Below are positions 23,732-33,200 of a stretch of 41,467 nt of DNA, in pieces (the stretch's first letter is position 1; every line of letters begins with the position of its first letter). The stretch is from Polyangiaceae bacterium. Its GTDB lineage: Bacteria > Myxococcota_A > Polyangia > Polyangiales > Polyangiaceae. Location: assembly GCA_025353725.1 (NCBI GenBank), contig JANXOF010000020.1, forward strand, positions 1 to 41,467, read 5' to 3'. The notes beneath the pieces are model-generated. The model did no database searches. It was not told the DNA's origin and saw nothing but the letters and a program-made list of their open reading frames with translations. The position numbers and the translations under genes are program-made.

Positions 23732-25564
23732 ATGACAACCAAGCGCGAGACTCTGGACTTTCTCACCCGTGACGAGTTGCTCGCCGCCGTAGACCGCTTT
23801 GAGCTCTCCGTCGCTGACCGGCGTGCGAAGGCCGGGCTCGTCGATGCCGTGGCGTCGTCGAAGAAAGCGACGCTCCCCGAGGTGCTCGCCGACCTCTCGC
23901 GCGATCGCTTGAAAGAGCTTTGCCGCGCGCTCGGACTCGATGACTCGGGGCGCGAGAAGGCGTCGCTTGTCGAACGCTTGAGCGGCGCGAAGCCGGCGCA
24001 CGCCGCGCCAACTCCGAGCGGCGCAAAGTCGAATGGCGCCAAGCCGAGCGCGTCTCCGTCTGAGGTGCCCGATGTCGCCGGTACGCTCACGGTCGATAAG
24101 CTCGAAGGCTACCTTTGGTCGGCAGCTGACATTCTCCGTGGCTCGATCGACTCCTCCGACTACAAGAATTTCATCTTCGGTCTGCTTTTCGTCAAGCGTC
24201 TTTCCGACCGCTTCGACGAAGAGTGCGAGGCGCTCGTGGCGGAAGGCGCCGACCCCGATGACGCCGACGAACACCAGTTTTTCGTGCCGCCGCGTGCGCG
24301 CTGGGCTTCCATTCAAAAGACCGCGACAAACATCGGCGATGCGCTCAACAAGGCGTGCTCCGCGCTCGAGGAGAAAAACACCGGGCTCGAAGGCGTGCTC
24401 GCGGGCATCGACTTCAACGACGAGCGAAAGCTCGGCGACGCCCGCAACCGCGACGCCGTGCTCGCGCGACTCGTGCAGCATTTTTCGAAACTGAATCTCA
24501 AGAACGCGAATCTCGAAGAGCCCGACATGCTCGGGCGCGCGTACGAGTATCTCATCGAAAAATTCGCCGACGACGCGGGCAAGAAGGGCGGCGAGTTCTA
24601 CACGCCGCGCATGGTCGTGAGGCTGATTGTCGAGATTTTGCGCCCCACGGAAGGGATGCGCATCTGCGACCCGACGTGCGGCTCGGGCGGCATGCTCATC
24701 GAGTGCGCGCACTACCTCGAACGCCACGCGCAGAACCCGAAGAACCTCTCGCTTTTCGGCCAGGAAAAAAACCTCGGCACGTGGGCCATCTGCAAGATGA
24801 ACATGCTGCTTCACGGCCTCGCGAGCGCGAAGATTGAGAAGGGCGACACCATCCGCGACCCGAAGCTCGTCGATGGCGGCGCGCTCCGCGTGTTTGACCG
24901 CGTCATTGCGAATCCGCCTTTCTCCCTCGACGAGTGGGGCCGCGAGGTCGCGGAGCGCGATGGCTTCGGGCGCTTCCGCTTCGGGGTTCCGCCGAAGACG
25001 AAGGGCGACCTCGCGTTCGTGCAACACATGATCTCGACAACGAACAAGACCGGCATGGTCGGCGTCGTGATGCCCCACGGCGTGCTCTTTCGCGGCGCCG
25101 CGGAAGGGGAAATTCGCAAAGGGATCCTCGAAGAGGACCTCGTCGAAGCGGTCATTGGGCTCCCGTCGAATCTTTTTTACGGCACTGGCATCCCCGCCGC
25201 GATTCTCATCTTGAACCGCCACAAGCTCGCCGAACGAAAGCGCAAAGTGCTGTTCATCGAGGCTTCGCGCGCGTTCAAGAAAGGCTCAGCGCAGAACTAC
25301 CTTCGCGCCGAAGACGTGACGACGATTGCCACGGCCTTCCACGCGTTCAAGGACGCCGCGAAGTACGCACGCGTTGTTGACGTCGAAGAGATTGCGAAGA
25401 ACGACTTCAACCTGAACATCTCGCGCTACGTCGAGACGGCCGACGCGGCCGAGAAGGTCGATGTCGCCAGCGCGATCGCGAAGCTTCGCGAGTTAGAGGC
25501 GAAGCGCGGCGAGGCCGAGACGCGGATGAACGCGTATCTCAAGGAGCTTGGGTATGACTCCTAA
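23732..25564 (+). CDS. hsdM: Type I restriction-modification methyltransferase subunit HsdM
   Basis: 610 residues from the ATG at 23732 behind GAGGTGG. Residues ~5-85 look like two SAP-like helical modules (LTRDELLAAVDRFELS; LPEVLADLSRDRLKELCRAL), then an Ala/Pro linker, then the HsdM N-terminal helical domain (LEGYLWSAADILRGSIDSSD). The N6-adenine methylase core has DPTCGSGG at ~313 (SAM binding) and NPPF at ~394 (catalysis), and FYTPRMVVRLIVE ahead of them. The C-terminal helices contact HsdS. HsdM methylates the adenine in the target site and pairs with HsdS. It heads a tightly coupled operon and overlaps hsdS by 11 bp. All key residues are present. Confidence 0.95.
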   Translation: MTTKRETLDFLTRDELLAAVDRFELSVADRRAKAGLVDAVASSKKATLPEVLADLSRDRLKELCRALGLDDSGREKASLVERLSGAKPAHAAPTPSGAKSNGAKPSASPSEVPDVAGTLTVDKLEGYLWSAADILRGSIDSSDYKNFIFGLLFVKRLSDRFDEECEALVAEGADPDDADEHQFFVPPRARWASIQKTATNIGDALNKACSALEEKNTGLEGVLAGIDFNDERKLGDARNRDAVLARLVQHFSKLNLKNANLEEPDMLGRAYEYLIEKFADDAGKKGGEFYTPRMVVRLIVEILRPTEGMRICDPTCGSGGMLIECAHYLERHAQNPKNLSLFGQEKNLGTWAICKMNMLLHGLASAKIEKGDTIRDPKLVDGGALRVFDRVIANPPFSLDEWGREVAERDGFGRFRFGVPPKTKGDLAFVQHMISTTNKTGMVGVVMPHGVLFRGAAEGEIRKGILEEDLVEAVIGLPSNLFYGTGIPAAILILNRHKLAERKRKVLFIEASRAFKKGSAQNYLRAEDVTTIATAFHAFKDAAKYARVVDVEEIAKNDFNLNISRYVETADAAEKVDVASAIAKLRELEAKRGEAETRMNAYLKELGYDS

Positions 25565-26819
25565 TGGATGGAAGGCCATTCGTCTCGCAGAAGTCGCGGC
25601 AATCCGTCATGGGTTCGCGTTCGCAGGTCAGCACTTTCGGGATGAACCGGCTCGAGACATCCTATTGATGCCCGGCAACGTCAAGATTGGCGGCGGATTC
25701 AAGCGCGACAAGTTGAAGTACTACGTAGGGCCTGTAGAGACGGAGTACGTTCTTCGACCGGGTGATCTTGTGGTCACCATGACCGATCTCAGCAAAGCCG
25801 GTGACACGCTTGGTTATAGCGCCTTGCTTCCCGCGATCGTTGGACATCGCTTCCTTCACAATCAGCGGATTGGACGTGTAGAGGTCGTCGGCGAAGACGC
25901 GGCTCCACACTACGTTTCGTGCCTGATGTCTAGCGATGGCTATCGCAAGCATGTTCTGGACACCGCCAGTGGCACCACCGTTCGGCACACTTCTCCCGCC
26001 CGCATTCTGGATGCTGTCGTCCTCCTCCCGTCCCTCGGGGAGCAGCGGAAGATCGCCGCGATCCTCTCCTCGGTGGACGACGCCATCGAGGCGACGCAGG
26101 CGGTCATCGAGCAGCTCCAAGTCGTAAAGAAGGCAATGATGGCCGAGCTTCTGACCCGCGGGCTCCCGGGCCGTCACACCCGCTTCAAGCTCACCGAAAT
26201 CGGCGAAATCCCCGAAGAGTGGGAGGTCGTCAAGGTCGGGGCGATCGGACGAGTGATTCGTGGGGCAAGCCCGCGACCAAAGGGAGACCAACGTTACTAC
26301 GGAGGTTCGGTGCCGCGATTGATGGTTGCCGACGTTACGCGGGATGGGAAATGCGTCACACCTCGTATCGACTTCCTAACCGAGGCGGGCGCAGCCCTTA
26401 GTCGTCCGGTTCCCGCCGGAACCCTAACGATTGTTTGTAGCGGAACGGTCGGAGTCCCCGCGCTGCTAGCGGTAGACGCTTGTATCCATGACGGATTTCT
26501 AGCGGTTCTCGATCTCGGAGCGAATACACGAGCCGAGTTCCTTTACTACTCGCTAAGCGCCGTTCAGCACCGGTTTTATAACGCCGCCACGCACGGAGGC
26601 ATCTTTACGAATCTCACCACCGAAATCCTCCGAGAGTTCCCGATCGTGCTGCCCGACGTTCAAGAGCAAGAACGGATCGCGGCCGTCCTAGATGTGCACG
26701 ACAATAGGTTCAACATTGAAACTGACAATCTCGCGGGATTGCGCGCTGTAAAATCCGCCTTGATGTCCGTCCTACTCACCGGCGAGGTTCGCGTGAAGCC
26801 CGACGAGGAGGCTGCGTGA
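25554..26819 (+). CDS. hsdS: Type I restriction-modification specificity subunit HsdS
   Basis: 421 residues from the ATG at 25554 inside the end of hsdM, with AAGGAG just upstream. It has two target-recognition domains, each followed by a conserved helix: the first (residues 1-~165) ends in LPSLGEQRKIAAILSSVDDA; between them lies the linker FKLTEIGEIPEEWEVVKVGA; the second ends PDVQEQERIAAVLDVHDNRF. The halves each recognise one part of a bipartite DNA site, separated by the coiled-coil spacers. The DNA target cannot be read from sequence. No repeats suited to spacer-length variation or inverted partial hsdS copies were seen nearby, so specificity shuffling is not indicated. Confidence 0.94.
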   Translation: MTPNGWKAIRLAEVAAIRHGFAFAGQHFRDEPARDILLMPGNVKIGGGFKRDKLKYYVGPVETEYVLRPGDLVVTMTDLSKAGDTLGYSALLPAIVGHRFLHNQRIGRVEVVGEDAAPHYVSCLMSSDGYRKHVLDTASGTTVRHTSPARILDAVVLLPSLGEQRKIAAILSSVDDAIEATQAVIEQLQVVKKAMMAELLTRGLPGRHTRFKLTEIGEIPEEWEVVKVGAIGRVIRGASPRPKGDQRYYGGSVPRLMVADVTRDGKCVTPRIDFLTEAGAALSRPVPAGTLTIVCSGTVGVPALLAVDACIHDGFLAVLDLGANTRAEFLYYSLSAVQHRFYNAATHGGIFTNLTTEILREFPIVLPDVQEQERIAAVLDVHDNRFNIETDNLAGLRAVKSALMSVLLTGEVRVKPDEEAA

Positions 26820-27736
26820 TCAAGCGCCCTGCACGCATCCAAGATTGGTCAATAGACCTCGTGCGCGAGATCGCCGCCAGTGCAATGACGGAAAACGATT
26901 GGTTCGACCTCAAAGAAAACCTTCAAGGGCAGCCCGAGGACCAACGGAAGATCGTCGCGGCTTTCGCAAACACGCAGGGCGGCTTCCTTGTGTTCGGGGT
27001 CACCAACGGCCGCGCGGTCAGCGGAGTCGCCAACCTTGAACTGCCGCGAGACTTTGGTAGCAAGCTTACACATGGGCTTAGCCCCTCGGTTGCATTCCGG
27101 TTTGCCGATCCGTTGGTCGTTTCTGGCGCCGCTTCTGTATGGATATGCGAGGTGCCGCGAAGCCAACGCGGGCCGCACGCAGTGCTCGTGAATGAGCATT
27201 GGGTGTTCCCGAGACGTACGGAATCCGGAAGCAATGTCTCGATGAACGTGGAGGAGGTTCGCTTGGCGTTTCAGGACACCGAGACTCGGCGGTCAAAGCT
27301 TGCGCTTGTGGCGTCCGAGCTTGAGCTTATCGAGGCAATCGCGAAGCGCCTCCTCGACAATACGCCCACAGAACTGGCGACCGGCGTGAACTACTGGACC
27401 TTCATCACGCGCTACCCGACGACTCTCCTCGATACAGTTCTCGGGGACGCATTCGCCCTACTCGCATCAGATACAGAGACATGGGGAGCGTTGGCGTTTC
27501 TGCGCGACGCCGTGAGCAATTCCAATACCGCTGCGAAGCACCTCGGTGACCTCGCGTTCATGCCCCTTACTAACAAAGAAAAGGACATCGCGATGCTCAC
27601 CGAGCACATCCGGGCATCGGCAAAGGGAGTTATTGAAAACTCCACAATCGCTCGCCACCGCATTGCTGCGGTGCTCGGTGAAAACCTTCGTGCCCTCGTC
27701 ACGGACCCAGAAGATGCAAACACCAGGCGCACATGA
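26816..27736 (+). CDS. AlbA_2 (Schlafen-like) domain protein
   Basis: 306 residues from a GTG overlapping the hsdS stop (GTGA). Residues ~28-150 carry the AlbA_2/Schlafen-type domain: TENDWFDLKENLQG, then KIVAAFANTQGGFLVFGVTN and VFPRRTESGSNVSMNVEEVR. This fold is often nucleic-acid-binding or an RNase. The remaining ~150 residues are helical and unassigned (ELIEAIAKRLLDNTP; KEKDIAMLTEHIRASAKG). Placement inside a coupled type I operon suggests an accessory or regulatory role in defence, an inference from context only. Its partner, the next gene, carries the same domain with an ATPase-like module. Confidence 0.82.
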   Translation: MIKRPARIQDWSIDLVREIAASAMTENDWFDLKENLQGQPEDQRKIVAAFANTQGGFLVFGVTNGRAVSGVANLELPRDFGSKLTHGLSPSVAFRFADPLVVSGAASVWICEVPRSQRGPHAVLVNEHWVFPRRTESGSNVSMNVEEVRLAFQDTETRRSKLALVASELELIEAIAKRLLDNTPTELATGVNYWTFITRYPTTLLDTVLGDAFALLASDTETWGALAFLRDAVSNSNTAAKHLGDLAFMPLTNKEKDIAMLTEHIRASAKGVIENSTIARHRIAAVLGENLRALVTDPEDANTRRT

Positions 27737-29352
27737 CGACCGCGGCTAACTTCGATATCGCACCGTTCCTTGGGCTCACCGAAGGGCAGCACTTTGAGCG
27801 CAAATCGCTCTTTGAGGGAGAACCCGGCAAAAAGAAGCCGCGTGACCGCAAGAGTGTCCGCGATCAGATCGTCGAGTGCGTGGCTGCGTTTGCGAATGCT
27901 GAAGGCGGCGTTGCGATCTTCGGGCTCGAGGATGACGGAAGCGTCACTGGCCACCGGTATCCAGCGGAAGCGGTCGACGAGATGCTGCGCGCGCCGTCTT
28001 CGCGAACCCAGCCCGCACTCGCGGATGGTTTCCGACTTACTCACGAAGGTAAAGAGTTGCTCGTTTTCGAAGTGCAGGTCGCGGACGCCCCCGTCATGGT
28101 GACCGGCAATGGCTACCCACTCCGCGTTGGGGACAGCATCGTCAAGATGGCGGAGCCCAAGATACGCGCGCTGAAACTTGAGGGACTCGCGGAGAGTTGG
28201 GGCAATCGCCCGTCGCCGATGACCATGGCGGACCTCGATAATCAACTGCTTACGCGTGCGAAGGAGGGGTCCGGTTACCCCGGCATCTCCGACGAGGAGT
28301 ATCTACTCAAGCGTAAGCTCGCTGATCGCAAAGCCACTGGGATCGCATTGCGCCATGCCGCGGAGCTTCTCTTCGCCCGCGATCCGGATCATCCGAACGC
28401 GGGCGTGCGCATCTTCCGCGTCATCGGAACGGAGCGCCGCGTGGGTACCCTGTACAATGTGGAAGAACGACCGCGCATCGAAGGGCCGTTGCCCGCGGTC
28501 CTCGACGGCGCTTTCGCCGCGGTTCAAAGTTTGCTCCGAAAGCCGTCAAGGTTGCGGGGCACACGATTCAAGGAGACGCCGGAGTACCCCGAGTTTGCGT
28601 GGCGCGAGGCCATCCTCAACGCGGTTGCTCACCGTGACTACGCCAACCAAGGGCGCTGCATCGAAGTGTCGCTTTTCGACGACCACATGGACGTGACGAG
28701 TCCGGGCGGACTTCTGCCTGAGATTCGGATGGCTGCCTTGCGGGCTCGCGAGCGCGTCCACCAAAGTCGTAATCCTCGTATCGTGCGAGCGCTTGTAGAC
28801 CTCGGATTCATGAGGGATCAGGGCGAGGGGATTCCGCGCCTCTTCGCTGAGATGGAGGGCTTGTTCCTTCCCGACCCTGAACTTGAATCGTCAGAAAGCT
28901 CCTTCTGTTTGACGCTCCGGAATGCGCCGACACTCACTACGGCGGACGGCGCATTCATTGGCTCGCTCGGGTCCGAGGATCTCTCGGATCTAGAATTCCG
29001 CGCACTTCTCGAAGCCTCGCGGCATGGTCACATTGACAACGCGAGAATGAGAGAAATTGCGGGGCTCGACACGCTCGGAGCAAGCAAGCTTCTGATTGCC
29101 CTTCGAGATCGGAACCTCCTTGTGCTGCATTCCGCGGGGGCAAGCAGTTACTACGAACTGTCCGAACGCCTAACGTCCGCGAACGTCGCGCTCGAAACCC
29201 TAGGCGCGAGTAGAAGCGGTGATCGCGAGGCAGCGCCTCAAGCGGTCGGTACTTCAGCGGATGCCGTTGAAGCTCCCGGGGATAACCGGGCGGACTCCCG
29301 GGGATATCAGCCGGAACTCCCGGGGATACCCGGATTGGACCTGCTCGGGTAA
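27733..29352 (+). CDS. AlbA_2 domain / GHKL-type ATPase regulator (Schlafen-like)
   Basis: 539 residues; the ATG overlaps the preceding stop (ATGA). The AlbA_2 domain spans ~10-140 (LTEGQHFERKSLFEG; ECVAAFANAEGGVAIFGLED). Residues ~270-390 match the HATPase_c_4 domain: EFAWREAILNAVAHRDYANQ (N-box), DVTSPGGLLPE (G1-like), and RNPRIVRALVDLGFMRDQGE then GIPRLF. Residues ~410-490 look like a winged-helix segment (DNARMREIAGLDTLGASKLL). The protein ends in a Pro/Gly linker coded by three 22-bp units, and a further wHTH domain follows in another frame (29382-29594). Such proteins are common beside type I RM genes; their exact role is unsettled. Confidence 0.85.
   Translation: MTTAANFDIAPFLGLTEGQHFERKSLFEGEPGKKKPRDRKSVRDQIVECVAAFANAEGGVAIFGLEDDGSVTGHRYPAEAVDEMLRAPSSRTQPALADGFRLTHEGKELLVFEVQVADAPVMVTGNGYPLRVGDSIVKMAEPKIRALKLEGLAESWGNRPSPMTMADLDNQLLTRAKEGSGYPGISDEEYLLKRKLADRKATGIALRHAAELLFARDPDHPNAGVRIFRVIGTERRVGTLYNVEERPRIEGPLPAVLDGAFAAVQSLLRKPSRLRGTRFKETPEYPEFAWREAILNAVAHRDYANQGRCIEVSLFDDHMDVTSPGGLLPEIRMAALRARERVHQSRNPRIVRALVDLGFMRDQGEGIPRLFAEMEGLFLPDPELESSESSFCLTLRNAPTLTTADGAFIGSLGSEDLSDLEFRALLEASRHGHIDNARMREIAGLDTLGASKLLIALRDRNLLVLHSAGASSYYELSERLTSANVALETLGASRSGDREAAPQAVGTSADAVEAPGDNRADSRGYQPELPGIPGLDLLG
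29273..29338 (+). repeat. Three tandem 22-bp units at the 3' end of the AlbA_2/ATPase gene
   Basis: The 12-mer CTCCCGGGGATA occurs at 29273, 29295 and 29317, an exact 22-bp period with diverged 10-bp spacers. As 22 is not a multiple of three, each unit is read in a different frame, and one extra unit (or two fewer) would put the following winged-helix segment in frame with the gene. Confidence 0.8.
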
Positions 29353-29381
29353 GCCTCGGACCGCGACCCCGCAAGGATAGG

Positions 29382-29594
29382 TTGTGGCCCGAGATTCAGC
29401 GTTTTTGTTCCGATCAGTGGCTGACTTCGCAAGAGATCGCAGCAGCCCTTGGTCACCATCGATCCGCAGAAGAGCTTACGCGCGGACACCTCGGCCCGAT
29501 GGTCAAGGAAGGCCTCCTCGACCGCCGACACGAAGAACGAAATCACCCTCATCAGGCATATCGGACGCGAGAGAAAACAGTAGGCGAACCGTGA
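29382..29594 (+). CDS. Winged-helix domain, probable detached C-terminus of the AlbA_2/ATPase protein
   Basis: 70 codons from a TTG at 29382; the frame is open back to 29328 and beyond. LWPEIQRFCSDQWLTSQEIA then LTRGHLGPMVKEGLLDRR and NHPHQAYRTRE form a winged-helix DNA-binding domain that, from memory, ends longer AlbA_2/ATPase proteins. Here it is in frame 0 relative to the upstream gene's frame 1, with no ribosome-binding site at the TTG. Either the fusion was lost by an indel or repeat-number change in the 22-bp array, or the domain is made separately. Its stop overlaps the GTG of an hsdR relic (GTGA). Confidence 0.6.
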   Translation: MWPEIQRFCSDQWLTSQEIAAALGHHRSAEELTRGHLGPMVKEGLLDRRHEERNHPHQAYRTREKTVGEP

Positions 29595-29695
29595 GCCGCG
29601 GACGAGGCTGGAACGAAGAAAGCCTCTCTGAAATTCTCGCGAGAGCTCACGTTAAACGCGTTAGGTCGGCGCGCGTGCATCCCACGGTCCGCTAA
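29591..29695 (+). pseudogene. Relic of a second hsdR 5' end
   Basis: Starts with GTG overlapping the previous stop, and reads RGRGWNEESLSEILARAH before diverging and stopping at 29693-29695. The working hsdR starts 555 bp later with GGRGWNEESLSENPAIAH. About three quarters of the bases match over ~70 bp. The overlap coupling implies that an hsdR gene once began here; the present one follows after an interposed segment with two small minus-strand genes. Confidence 0.75.
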
Positions 29696-29804
29696 CGTAA
29701 GTTTTACGCGCCGCATCGATTCGCGGGTCGAAGCTTAAGCCATCTCTCGTAGAGCGCACCGCGTTGACGCTCGTGAAGCCAGGACCAAATCCGATAAGCT
29801 GTTT

Positions 29805-29942
29805 TTAGCCCGCGTCAGCGAACAGCGCTTGTCCCAGCCGTTCTTGCACCGAAAGTCTGACGCGCTGCCCAGGCACCGTCTGCAGGAAAGCCCACATGAC
29901 TTCGACAGGCTCATTTGGCGTTATGCGCGGCTTCTTCGCCAT
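29805..29942 (-). CDS. 45-residue protein nested with the preceding small gene
   Basis: The ATG at 29942 lies inside the end of the 65-residue gene, in another frame. MAKKPRITPNEPVEVMWAFL, then QTVPGQRVRLSVQERLGQAL ending FADAG. It overlaps its neighbour by 32 bp, suggesting coupled translation. After the TAA the same frame stays open for ~50 codons, so the protein may be truncated. No family is recognised. The size, overlap and defence context are compatible with a toxin-antitoxin-like pair, but no sequence motif supports that directly. Confidence 0.5.
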   Translation of the reverse strand: MAKKPRITPNEPVEVMWAFLQTVPGQRVRLSVQERLGQALFADAG

Positions 29943-30108
29943 CCAGAAAAAACGTGTGGGGATCAATCCGCACTACCTCGTCGCCGTCTGCTTGAACGAT
30001 CATAGTGCCGGTTGCGCGCGCAATCTGAATCGCCCGCTGCCGCGCTCGGCGTAACGCGGCGAGAGCAGCCTGCGCTTCTTCGTCTCGAGTCGTAAATGTT
30101 GGTTTCAT
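29911..30108 (-). CDS. 65-residue protein of unknown function
   Basis: AAGGAGACTATGA precedes the ATG at 30108, a good ribosome-binding site. MKPTFTTRDEEAQAALAALR, then RARQRAIQIARATGTMIVQA and DGDEVVRIDPHTFF: a basic N-terminal helix then a short beta hairpin, like small antitoxins or DNA-binding accessory proteins. It lies on the strand opposite to the restriction operon, between the hsdR relic and hsdR, and the next small gene starts within its last 11 codons. No known family is recognised. Confidence 0.65.
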   Translation of the reverse strand: MKPTFTTRDEEAQAALAALRRARQRAIQIARATGTMIVQADGDEVVRIDPHTFFLDGEEAAHNAK

Positions 30109-30249
30109 TCATAGTCTCCTTGCGCGATGCGTCGTGGGACGCGATAACGCAGTCGCTGATGGTCTAGGCCTCGATGCTCGGGTGCGCGTTCGTATTCGTC
30201 CGCCTGGAAGTGATCTCGCGGACGTTGCCTGATAGTTCTGAGCGTAGCG

Positions 30250-33200
30250 ATGACTGGCGGACGCGGTTGGAACGAAGAAAGTCTCTCTGAAAACCCCGCG
30301 ATAGCTCACCTCGAGCGCCTCGGTTGGACATACGTACGGTCCGAGGTCCTCGACAAAGATCGCGAATCGCTCACGCAAGTCGTGCTCGTTCCGCGCCTCG
30401 CGGCCGCCATCAAAAAGTTGAACCCGTGGATCTCGGCCGACAACGTCCACAAGGCTGTGCGCGCTATCACCGGCCTTCAAGTCACGAGCCTCATTGAAGC
30501 AAGCGAGAAGCTGCATACAACACTGACCTACGGCGTAGCCCTCGAACAAGACTTGGGGGACGGTAAAAAGAGCCACCCCGTGCGTTACTTCGACTTCGAC
30601 GACGCCGTCGCCAACGAGTTCGTGGTCACGCGCCAGTTCAGGGTGCACGGCGCGAAGAAAAATATTCGTACCGACGTGATGCTCTTCGTCAATGGCGTCC
30701 CATTGGGCATCATCGAGTGCAAGAGTCCGACGCTGGGCGAAGGCTGGAAGCTCGAAGCCGTCGATCAATTCTCGCGCTACCAAGAGATGGAGGACCGCTA
30801 CCGGGAGCTGGGTACGCCCAAGCTTTTTGAGACGATCCAAGTATTAATTGCGACGTGCGGGCAGGCCGCCGCGTACGGCACCGTGCTCACGCCATATCGC
30901 TTTTTCGTGGAGTGGAAGACGCCGCACCCGCGAACGCTTGATGACTTGGAACGCGAGCTTGGTCGCAAGCCCAACGCGCAAGAGATTCTCTTTGAAGGCA
31001 TGCTCGCTCCGGCGACGTTTCTCGATCTCGTGCGCAACTTTATTGTCTTCGAGCGCGACGGAAAGAGCGGGCGCACGGTCCGGAAACTTTGTCGATATCA
31101 GCAGTTTGCGGCGGTGAACAAGGCCATCACGCGCGCACGGAGCGCGAAAAAACCGACCGAGCGCGGCGGCGTCGTGTGGCACACGCAGGGCTCGGGCAAG
31201 AGCCTCACGATGCTCTGGCTCGCGCTCAAGCTACGGCGCGACGCCGTGCACGAGAATCCGACGCTCGTGATCGTCACGGACCGCAAAGATCTCGACGAGC
31301 AGCTCGCGAAGACATTCGTAGCTTGCGGTTTTCCGAACCCCGACCAAGCCGAGAGCGTGCGCAACCTTCGCGAGCTTCTCGCGGGGCCGCCGGGGAAGAC
31401 CATTCTCACGACGGTGCACAAGTTCCAAGAGGTAGAAGGGCGCGGCGAAAGCGGCACGCGTCGCCACCGCGAAGAGTTCCCGCTGCTCTCGGCGGCGACG
31501 AACCTCTTCGTGCTCGCGGACGAAGCGCACCGAACGCAATACGGAAGCCTCGCCGCGAATCTGCGAAAGGGCCTGCCGAACGCGTGCTTTTTCGGTTTTT
31601 CGGGCACGCCCATCGATAAGAAAGATCGCTCGACGCTCCAAACGTTCGGCCCGTATATCGACACGTACACGATCGAGCAGGCCGTGCTCGACGGCGCGAC
31701 GGTTCCGATCTTCTACGAGGGCCGGCTCGCCGAACTCCGGATCGTCGGCAACACGCTCGACGCCATCTTCGACCGCGTCTTCACCGACCGCACCGACGAA
31801 GAGCGCGAGGCCATCAAAAAGAAATACGGGCGTGAGGCTTCCGTGGCCGGCGCCCCGAAACGCGTCGAAGTCATCTGCCTCGATTTAATTGAACACTACA
31901 CGAAGTTTATCCAGCCTGACGGCTTCAAGGCCCAGATCGTGGCCGTGAACCGCGAAACGGCAACGCTCTACAAGGCGACGCTCGACCGCCTGAACGGTCC
32001 GCAATCGGCAGTCATTATCTCGGGCTCAAGCAAAGATGACGAAAGCCTCGTTCGCCATCACACCTCTGAGGACGAGCGAAAGGAACTCATCGCGCGCTTC
32101 TGCAAACCGAGTGATCCGCTCTCGATCCTCATCGTGTGCGACATGCTCTTGACTGGCTTCGACGCTCCGGTCGAGCAAGTCATGTATCTCGACGCTCCGC
32201 TTCGTGAGCACACGCTGCTCCAAGCGATTGCGCGCGTGAACCGCGTGTACAATGATAAGAAAACGTATGGGCTGATTGTGGACTATTGGGGCGTCTCCGA
32301 GGCTCCAAGAAGCGCTCGCCATCTTCGCCCCGACCGACGTGAAGGGGGCAATGACGCCGAAAGGCGACGAGCTTCCGCGGCTCCAAGCAAGGCACGCGGC
32401 CACGCTTCGCTTCTTCGTGCGCGTGAAAGACAAAGACGACCTCGAAGCCTGCGTTGCCGTCCTCGAACCGGAAGACGTTCGCGCCGAGCTCGACGAGACA
32501 TTCCGGCGCTTTTCCGAGTCGCTCAACATGATGCTCCCCGACTCGTGCGCGCTGCCGTACGTGGCCGACGCGCGATGGCTCGGGAAGATTCGCGCGACCG
32601 CTGCGGCCAGGTACCGCGACGACAAACTCGATATCTCCGATTGCGGTGCGAAGGTTCGCGCGCTCATCGAAGAAGCGGTCATCGCCGAAGGGATTCAGAT
32701 TCTCGTCAAACAAGTTTCGCTTTTCACGCCCGAGTTCGAGGAGAAACTCAAAGCCCTTCGCAGTGAAGATGCGCGCGCGAGTGAAATGGAGCACGCGATC
32801 AAAAACGAGATTCACGTGAAGCTCGAAGAGGACCCCGCGTTTTACTCGTCTCTTCGCGAGCGCCTCGAAAAGCTCATCGAGGACCGCAATGCGAAGCGTA
32901 TCGACGCGGCGCAACAGTTGAAGCTCTTCGAGGCCCTTCGTACCGAGCTCCGCGGCCACAACGAAGTCGCCGAAAGCCTTGGAATGAGCGAAACGAGCTT
33001 TGCCATTTACGGGCTTATCGCGGAGCCCAAGCCCATGATGCTCGCCGAGCCTCGCGGCCCCATGTATGGAGCCCACGTAGACGATGCGAAAAAAGAACTC
33101 GCCGAGATCATCGAGGAGCAACTCGCGCCCCAGGTTTTCATCGTGGACTGGTCTACCAAAGACGAGGTGCTCCGCGAGATGCGCCGCCTCATCAAGCGCC

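Noticed and set aside
23702-25222. 506-codon minus-strand frame opposite hsdM
   Set aside because: It is the antisense shadow of hsdM, a usual effect of GC-rich codon use; it has no ribosome-binding site or recognisable domain.
29657-29696. CGTTAG...CTAACG near the hsdR relic as an attC-like recombination site
   Set aside because: Only six pairing bases, and the right-hand core does not fit the RYYYAAC consensus.
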